In this document: piece after piece, positions 58,832 to 64,000 of the stretch
Layout of the letters: each line of letters starts with the position of its first letter
Position numbering within the stretch: position 1 is the stretch's first letter
DNA from: an uncultured Pseudomonadales bacterium
GTDB taxonomy: Bacteria; Pseudomonadota; Gammaproteobacteria; Pseudomonadales; Azotimanducaceae
Reading direction: 5' to 3'
Length of the DNA: 64,000 nucleotides
Assembly: GCA_958296165.1 (NCBI GenBank)
Contig: OY282447.1
Coordinates: 4,563,154 to 4,627,153, forward strand
The notes under the pieces: generated by a model
Told to the model about the DNA's origin: nothing
Databases searched by the model: none
What the model saw: only the letters and a program-made list of their open reading frames with translations
Position numbers and translations under genes: made by a program

Positions 58832-58932
58832 TGTGCCGGCTCAGATAGATTTGGCACTGCCCGGGCCGCGACTGGCTGAGGCGGCGCCGGCGACGGAAGA
58901 CCCGCCGCCGGCGCCGGATCGGGTAGCCTTCA
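58832..58932 (+). mobile_element. IS481-like element, copy B, left part
   Basis: 101 bp identical in structure to the left end of copy A at 52096, including the G+C hairpin, interrupted after TTCA by the IS1380-family element. The sequence resumes at 60681 and runs to about 60832, where it is cut off by an unrelated minus-strand fragment. Confidence 0.8.
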
Positions 58933-60676
58933 CCCTATTGTTGCATTAGATTCTCAATCTATCCCCTTGGGATTGAGCGGCACGGCGAGTCGTAGTCGGT
59001 TCTCCCGACGAGAGGAAGCGGGAGAAGAGTAGGCGCGCGCCAAGGAAAGGCGCGACGAAGGCGTTTCGGCGAGGACGATTCGGATCCTCCCCGATTCGAT
59101 CCAATGCGGATTTCCGGCGTTGCCGCTCAAACGCACCGGCGGTTGGCCTGAGCGGCGCCGCTCCGACGACGCCTTTCGGCTCTTTCGAAACCGATGCCGA
59201 ATCGTTCTGCGGATCTGGGAAGCGGCGGCCCCCCTTGGTACGATGGAGGTGCTCAAACAAACATCGAAGGAGGCCGCCGAAGTGAAGCCTGGCAGGAACG
59301 CCGTGCGCGGAAAAGCGAACCGGGCGCTGGAAATCAGATTCGAGGCGCAGCGCCTCACGTCGCACGCCGGGCTGGTCGTCTTCCAGCGGCTGTTCGCCCG
59401 GCCGGGGCTGAAGGAGCGCCTGCGGCCGTGCTTCCGGCACCTGCCCGAGCGCGCCTGCCCGCCGCACGCCGTCGTCCTGCTGCTGGTGGTTCGCCTGCCG
59501 CTCGGCTGCCGCGGCCTGCGCGACATGGCGCGCTGCCGCAACGACGAGGCGGTGCGGCGCGCGGCGGGGCTGCGGCGGCTGCCGGACGTGTCGACGGTCT
59601 CGCGCGCGCTCGCCGGCATGGACGGGCGCTGCGTCGACAAGGTGCGGGCGGCGAACCGGGAACTGGTGGTCGAGCGGCTGCGGGCGCTGCGCCCGGGGCG
59701 CGCGACGGTCGACTTCGACGGCTCCGTGCTGGGCACGAAGCGGCGGGCGGAAGGCGCGGCGGCGGGCTGCAACCCGCGGCGCAAGGGCCAGCGCAGCCAC
59801 TGGCCGCTGTTCGCCACCGTGGCGCAGACCAGCCAGGCGCTGGACGTGCTGCACCGCCCCGGCAACGTGGCCGATTCCACGGGAGCCCGGGAGTTCATGG
59901 ACGAAACGCTGGCCCGCCTGCGCGACGCGCTGCCCGGAACGCGGCTGGAGGCGCGCGCCGACGGCGCCTTCTTCGGCGAGGACGTCCTCGATCTGTTCGA
60001 GCGGCGCCGCGTCGACTGCTCCGTGTCCGTGCCCTTCGAGCGCTTCCCGGCGCTCAAGCGGCTGATCGAGAGCCAGACCCGATGGCGCAAGGCCGGCCGG
60101 GACGCCGAGTGCTTCGAGCCGGACTGGAAGCCGAACAGCTGGGCCAGCCAGCGCCGCATCGTCGTGATCCGCCGGCGCGTGCCGATCCGCCGCCCGGGGC
60201 CCCTGCAGCTCGACCTGTTCGAACCCCGCGCCCACGGCTTCGAGTTCAAGGCCGTCGTCGCCAACAAGCGCCAGAGCGCCCGGCGCGTCGCCCTGTTCCA
60301 CGACGGCCGCGGCGCCCAGGAGGCCCTGTTCGCCGAACTCAAGTCGCAGTGCGCGCTGTCCCGCGTCCCCGCCCGCCGCGAACCCGCCAACCGCCTGTTC
60401 GCGCTCGCCGCCATGCTCGCCCACAACCTCGCCAGAGAACTCCGGATGGCCGCCCGCGCGCCGCAACGCCGCGCCAGCGCCAGGCGCTCGCCGCTTTGGA
60501 ACTTCGAGCAGCTGCGCACGATGCGAAACGACTTCCTGCTGCGCGCCGGACGCTTCCTGTACCCGCAGCGAAAACCCGTCCTTTCCATCATGTGCGACCC
60601 CAGGACCGAGGCCAGGATGAACGACTGCCTCGCCGCTTTCGCCCTATAGATCGGCGTACTTAATGCAACATTAGGG
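58933..60676 (+). mobile_element. Complete IS1380-family insertion sequence (1744 bp)
   Basis: Bounded by 16-bp terminal inverted repeats CCCTATTGTTGCATTA (58933-58948) and TAATGCAACATTAGGG (60661-60676), 15 of 16 matching, and flanked by a 4-bp target duplication TTCA (58929-58932 and 60677-60680). Removing it rejoins the IS481-like copy B exactly as in copy A, proving insertion. Confidence 0.92.
59243..60649 (+). CDS. IS1380-family DDE transposase
   Basis: 468 residues. Catalytic acids are in place: Asp in TVDFDGSVLGTKR, Asp in EARADGAFFGEDVL and Glu in DGRGAQEALFAELKSQC. The C-terminal part is Arg-rich. ATG 59243 is the probable start (GGTACG upstream is weak); a GTG at 59282 is possible. 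Appears intact, so the element may be active. Much more G+C-rich at third codon positions than the surrounding genes, consistent with recent arrival. Confidence 0.88.
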   Translation: MEVLKQTSKEAAEVKPGRNAVRGKANRALEIRFEAQRLTSHAGLVVFQRLFARPGLKERLRPCFRHLPERACPPHAVVLLLVVRLPLGCRGLRDMARCRNDEAVRRAAGLRRLPDVSTVSRALAGMDGRCVDKVRAANRELVVERLRALRPGRATVDFDGSVLGTKRRAEGAAAGCNPRRKGQRSHWPLFATVAQTSQALDVLHRPGNVADSTGAREFMDETLARLRDALPGTRLEARADGAFFGEDVLDLFERRRVDCSVSVPFERFPALKRLIESQTRWRKAGRDAECFEPDWKPNSWASQRRIVVIRRRVPIRRPGPLQLDLFEPRAHGFEFKAVVANKRQSARRVALFHDGRGAQEALFAELKSQCALSRVPARREPANRLFALAAMLAHNLARELRMAARAPQRRASARRSPLWNFEQLRTMRNDFLLRAGRFLYPQRKPVLSIMCDPRTEARMNDCLAAFAL

Positions 60677-60832
60677 TTCAGTGAACGCAAACCCACTGAA
60701 TGGAGACCCGAACCATGAAGATCGAATCGATGCGGACGCGATCGTACCGCAGTTTCAAGGTCGACGACGCCGACCTGCCGGCCGAGGCCCGCGAACGCCT
60801 GTCGGCGATCCGCCGGCACGACGAACTGCGCG
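60677..60832 (+). mobile_element. IS481-like element, copy B, right part
   Basis: Continues copy B after the IS1380 insertion, with ATG 60715 and the transposase N-terminus MKIESMRTRSYRSFKVDD. One base shorter than copy A in the A-run before the start. Ends at 60832, where similarity to copy A stops. Confidence 0.78.
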
Positions 60833-60840
60833 CAGCCGCC

Positions 60841-61094
60841 TTCGCGAAGCTCGTCTCCGTCGCCAGCTCCACCAGCGCCCACAGCGCCGCCAGCGACAGA
60901 GGACCCAGCAGCGACAGCGGCGCCGCCGCGCGCGTGCCGCGCCGGTTCATCGCCGCGCCGCAGCGCCCGCACGCCGGCGCATCGAACTCCGCGTCCAGCT
61001 CCGACAGAACCTCCGAAGCCAGCAGCCGGCGAACCTCCTCCGCCGGAAAAGCCCACTCCTCCTTGCGCTCCCGCGCCAACATCCCGTCCGTCAT
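60841..61094 (-). pseudogene. Fragment of a zinc-ribbon protein, possibly a transposase N-terminus
   Basis: ATG 61094 begins MTDGMLARERKEEWAFPAEE and continues to CGRCGAAMNRRGTRAAAPLS then LLGPLSL. A Cys-x-x-Cys followed by GxxMxRxGTR and LLGPLSL resembles the N-terminal zinc ribbon of ISKra4-like transposases. Truncated where it meets IS481-like copy B. Start lies in a 14-bp inverted repeat. Confidence 0.35.
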
Positions 61095-61151
61095 CGCGAT
61101 TCCCTTCGCTTTGGCTGTCGATACCCTCAGCGTAGCCGGGAATCGCGATGA
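61091..61151. repeat. Perfect 14-bp inverted repeat with 33-bp spacer
   Basis: TCATCGCGATTCCC (61091-61104) and GGGAATCGCGATGA (61138-61151). It overlaps the start of the minus-strand fragment and lies just past the recombinase fragment's end, so it may be an element end or a recombinase site. Confidence 0.6.
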
Positions 61152-61165
61152 CTCCCCAACCCCTG

Positions 61166-61909
61166 CTAGAGCCGCCCGCGCACAAGAACGTCGCACACCC
61201 GTCGTGGCGTACCGGGGCCGGCGCCACACGATCCTGCCGTCCGGACGCCTGGCGGGCGGTCGAGTCCGTGTTCGAGAAACCACGGCAGCGCCTGGCGGGC
61301 GCTGCCCGGCTCCTCGACCTTGTCGAAGGCCAGCGCAATCGCCTCCCGCACTCGGCGGTCCGGGTCCTTCTCCAGACGATCGCCGTTCTTCACGCAGCCG
61401 ACCGGCGCGGCGACGATCAACTCGCCGCGCCTGGCCTTCTTGTGGCGCGCCGCCAGCGAGCGCTGCCGCAGCAGGTCGAGCTCGCACTCGTTCAGCGAGC
61501 CCTTCAGTCCCGGCAACAGCCGATCGTTGCTTTGCCGGGGCGCGTAGACGGCCTCCTGGTCCGCCAGAACCGTGTCGACCACCCGGCACATCTCGATCAG
61601 CCGCCGCCAGTCCCGGCTGTTGCGGGCGAACCGCGACGCTTCCCGCACGGCAACCGCGCCGATCCTGCCGAGACGGACCTGCGCCGCCATGCGGTCGAAT
61701 CCGACGCGCTCCGCGCTGCCGGACGCCGAGCGGCCGAGATCGTCGTCGATGGTCTCGATCTGCGCAAAGCCCAGCCCCAGGAGCCGGTCGCGCATCGCGC
61801 ACTGCAGCGCGCCGCTCTCGCGGTTGTGCAGAACCTGATGCGCGGAAGACTGGCGAACGCACGGGATCGCCTTGCGTTCCAGACGGCGGCGCTGGATCCT
61901 GTCGGACAT
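61166..61909 (-). pseudogene. Serine recombinase (resolvase-type), frameshifted and truncated
   Basis: From ATG 61909 it reads VRQSSAHQVLHNRESGALQ, IDDDLGRSASGS, VREASRFARNSRDWRRLIEM, LADQEAVYAPRQSNDRLL and RRGELIVAAPVGCVKN, the resolvase domain plus part of the recombinase domain. The nucleophile Ser is in VRQSS. Near 61275 the frame is lost; the continuing protein (RPDGRIVWRRPRYATT) is in another frame. The large C-terminal region is absent. Remnant of a mobile cassette. Confidence 0.7.
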
Positions 61910-62111
61910 CACCGCTCTCCCCGCCGGTCCCGGTCTCCGCTTCCCCGGCCCGGCCGCCGCGATGCTCCAGCGGCATCCGAGCCATCGGGACCGTCGCCCG
62001 CCGCCGCGTCCGGTCCGGCAGACCGCGCCGCCGCGGCGCGTCGAGAGGTCGGCTGTCGTTCGACGGACCGAACGGATCCAACTGAATGGACTTCGGGGGG
62101 GGGGACGGGCG

Positions 62112-62478
62112 CATGATCGGCTCCTTGACTCCGGTCGCGGAACCGCAAGTCTGCCTGCCGGTCGGAACGACCGACGGAGAAACGGAAGCGCCCCCGTCGC
62201 CGCGGACAGCCGCGGCCAGCAAGTCCGCCAGCGCTTCGAGCGCCGCCAGATCGACATGGGGCCGCTCCCGTCTGCGAACGGTCGAGCAACTCTGCCGGTC
62301 AAACATCCACAAACGGCACTTCGAGCCGCGGACCTCGCGCCCGGCCGGCCAGGCGGCAGCGGGCTGCGGAAACTCCGCCCTTGGCGAACACTTGGCCGAT
62401 GGCGACCTCCTGCCCGTGCCACGGGTGGAACTCGTAGAGAATCCTGCGTTCGGCGGTGCCGTGGGTGTTCGAGAGTCG
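62112..62478 (-). pseudogene. DUF5372-like small protein of the recombinase cassette, frameshifted
   Basis: RRILYEFHPWHGQEVAIGQV followed after a one-base shift near 62303 by WMFDRQSCSTVRRRERPHVD and LAALEALADLLAAA. The HPWHGQE pattern fits short proteins encoded just upstream of such recombinases. Its 5' end is lost where it meets a transposase fragment. Coordinates approximate. Confidence 0.4.
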
Positions 62479-62561
62479 AGTTGTACAACTGCCAGCGCCC
62501 GCACTCGGCCCTCGACTGCCTCGCCCCCAACGAGTGCCTTGTCGCTCGGGAGGCTGCCTAG
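62476..62561 (+). pseudogene. C-terminal fragment of an IS3/IS481-type transposase
   Basis: VELYNCQRPHSALDCLAPNE is the hallmark C-terminal YN-x-x-RPHSAL-x-x-x-xPxE motif of the IS3/IS481 integrase core. Only 28 codons remain before TAG. It might be the lost right part of the IS481-like copies. Confidence 0.65.
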
Positions 62562-62580
62562 CCCCCAGTGCCATGAACCG

Positions 62581-62626
62581 GTGAACCGGTTCACATGCTT
62601 GAGGCGCGCTGGGCGATTGATACACT
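62581..62626 (+). promoter_or_regulatory. Promoter with adjacent perfect 14-bp palindrome upstream of the DUF4097 gene
   Basis: GTGAACCGGTTCAC (62581-62594) is a perfect palindrome. Just downstream are TTGAGG (62599-62604), a 16-bp spacer and TACACT (62621-62626). The gene starts at 62658. An operator for a dimeric regulator is plausible. Confidence 0.5.
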
Positions 62627-62657
62627 GAACTTGACGCGACCGCATTGGAGCGCTTGC

Positions 62658-63611
62658 ATGTCCAGACCGATCTTCGCAGCACTGCTGCCCATCGGTGCGC
62701 TCGCCGCGAGTGCGGCCGGGGCGGACGGCATCGAACGCGCGTTTTCGGCCGACGCAGGCGGCACCTTGGTGGTGGAGGCTGAAAGCGCGACCGTCGAGGT
62801 TCGTGGCGGCAGCGACAACGTGCAGGTGCGGATCACGCGCGGCAGCGACGACGCCGCAGATATCGGCGAGGACTTCGACGTCACCTTCGATCAAGATGGC
62901 GACACGGTCTACGTTCAAGTCGAACGCAAGAGCGAACTCTTCTGGGCTAGGGGCAAGCCACTCTCCGTCACGGTAGCAACGCCGACGGATTTCAACGCCA
63001 AGCTCCGAACCACCGGAGGCGACGTACACGTGACGAATCTGTCCGGCGCACTTGACGCAACCACATCCGGCGGCGACGTGGGCATCGAGGACGTCCAAGG
63101 CCCGCTCGCCGTGCGTACTTCAGGGGGCGACATCCGCCACGTCGGTGCCGCGGCGACCATCGACGCGAAGACGTCCGGCGGCTCGATCACCATCGGCGAC
63201 ATTCGGGGCGCCATTGAAGCCCGCACGTCGGGAGGAACGATCGTCATCGACCACGCTGGCGGCCCCGTTCGGGCGAAGACATCGGGCGGCAGCATCGCGG
63301 TCAAGAGCGCCTCGGACGCTGTCGACGCGCACACTTCCGGAGGCAGCATCGAGGCCACGTTCCAAGGTCAACCACGGGGCGACAGCCGGCTCAAGACCAG
63401 CGGCGGTTCAATCACCGCCTATTTCGGCCCCGACGCCGCACTCGATGTAAACGCCAGTGCCAGCGGCGGTCGCGTCCGCGTCGACGGCCTCCGCGTGCAG
63501 GTGGAGGGCGACATCACCCAGAACTCGCTGCAAGGCACCGTCAACGGCGGCGGCGCCGGTCTCTCAGCACGCACCAGCGGCGGCTCGATCACGCTGGCGG
63601 TGCGCCGCTAG
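62658..63611 (+). CDS. DUF4097 beta-repeat protein
   Basis: 317 residues with a signal peptide (residues 1-22, ending AAGADG), so exported. The rest is a single beta-helix-like domain made of TSGG-x-I/V repeats (for example TTSGGDVGIED, RTSGGDIRHVG, KTSGGSITIGD), about nine copies, typical of DUF4097 adhesin-like domains; function unknown. ATG 62658 has GGAG 8 bp upstream and a promoter with a palindrome further up. Confidence 0.85.
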   Translation: MSRPIFAALLPIGALAASAAGADGIERAFSADAGGTLVVEAESATVEVRGGSDNVQVRITRGSDDAADIGEDFDVTFDQDGDTVYVQVERKSELFWARGKPLSVTVATPTDFNAKLRTTGGDVHVTNLSGALDATTSGGDVGIEDVQGPLAVRTSGGDIRHVGAAATIDAKTSGGSITIGDIRGAIEARTSGGTIVIDHAGGPVRAKTSGGSIAVKSASDAVDAHTSGGSIEATFQGQPRGDSRLKTSGGSITAYFGPDAALDVNASASGGRVRVDGLRVQVEGDITQNSLQGTVNGGGAGLSARTSGGSITLAVRR

Positions 63612-63655
63612 TCCACGCTGGCATCGCGGTCGTTGCGATGCCCTACCCCAACTGG

Positions 63656-64000
63656 CTACTGCCCTCGCGCGACGCCCACGTTGTGATCGGCATGCCGCTG
63701 CCACGCGCCGTTTTGGCCGCGGTCGCGCAGCAAGTGATCCATCAACACCAACGCCACCATTGCTTCGGCAATCGGCACGGCGCGGATGCCGACGCAAGGG
63801 TCGTGGCGGCCGGTGGTGACCACCTGCACCTCGTTGCCTTGCACATCCAAGCTGCGGCCGGGCGTGGTGATGCTGGAAGTGGGCTTCAAGGCGATGCTTG
63901 CCACGATGTCCTGACCGGACGAGATGCCGCCGAGTACGCCACCGGCGTTGTTGGAGAGAAAACCGGCGCGGTCGCGCTCGTCGCGGTGCTCGCTGCCACG
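63656..64000 (-). CDS. aroC: Chorismate synthase, C-terminal part (5' end outside window)
   Basis: 115 codons reading [35 protein letters not shown] and [20 protein letters not shown], all conserved in AroC, which makes chorismate from EPSP using reduced FMN. The gene enters from the right end of the window. The last ~15 residues ([15 protein letters not shown]) are variable, as usual. Confidence 0.95.
   Translation of the reverse strand, partial: RGSEHRDERDRAGFLSNNAGGVLGGISSGQDIVASIALKPTSSITTPGRSLDVQGNEVQVVTTGRHDPCVGIRAVPIAEAMVALVLMDHLLRDRGQNGAWQRHADHNVGVARGQ

Noticed and set aside
58954-61338. 794-codon minus-strand frame
   Set aside because: Antisense of the IS1380 transposase and the IS481-like end; Arg/Ser-rich.

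Overview
The window is G+C-rich bacterial chromosome carrying genes on both strands. The order aroQ-accB-prmA-(DUF3426)-purH-purD, together with coq7, trpGDC, lpd-sucC-sucD, htpG and a UvrY/GacA-type regulator, points to a gammaproteobacterium. Sulfatase, haloalkane dehalogenase, Na+-coupled amino acid carriers, an orphan sarcosine oxidase beta chain and a gamma-butyrobetaine hydroxylase-like gene suggest a marine, perhaps host-associated, heterotroph. That lifestyle is inference only. I saw no rRNA, tRNA or CRISPR array.

Layout. 0-14.6 kb: end of an AAA/PD-(D/E)XK protein, a metal permease, sppA, MBL hydrolase, haloalkane dehalogenase, tandem DsbA-fold protein, sulfatase, AGCS carrier, alkaline phosphatase and glutathione reductase. 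14.8-21.5 kb is an accessory island: a Fic protein beside a perfect operator-like inverted repeat, a second AAA/PD-(D/E)XK gene, two truncated caspase-like fragments joined tail to tail, an ABC ATPase/TOPRIM (DUF4276) pair and a frameshifted HicB-like antitoxin. 21.6-49.4 kb is mostly housekeeping (aroQ, accB, prmA, purH, purD, coq7, trpGDC, topA, putP-like, htpG, sucD/sucC/lpd). Several operons there lack expected members: accC is absent beside accB, purH is only its IMP cyclohydrolase half, and sucAB are absent beside lpd. 49.5-52.1 kb holds divergent soxB and gbbH-like genes.

52.1-62.6 kb is mobile. Two partial copies of the same IS481-like element lie in direct orientation (52.1-52.6 kb; 58.8-60.8 kb, the latter split by a complete 1744-bp IS1380-family element). 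They bracket a tight four-gene operon (57.6-52.8 kb, minus strand) and a divergent frameshifted uracil-DNA-glycosylase-like gene. The operon encodes a four-helix membrane protein with coiled coils, a probable lipoprotein with a degenerate VWA-like start, a MotA/ExbB-like channel with a roughly 400-residue coiled-coil tail, and a MotB/ExbD-like single-helix protein with an acidic residue in its helix. It resembles the ZorA/ZorB motor of Zorya defence but lacks the known Zorya effectors, and is my best candidate for an undescribed system. Recombinase and transposase fragments follow, then a DUF4097 protein and the 3' part of aroC.

Other points of note are the UvrY/GacA-like regulator with Glu for the phospho-acceptor Asp, a sigma32-type promoter for htpG overlapping a divergent sigma70-type promoter, and clusters of single-base frameshifts in accessory genes that may be real decay or assembly error.
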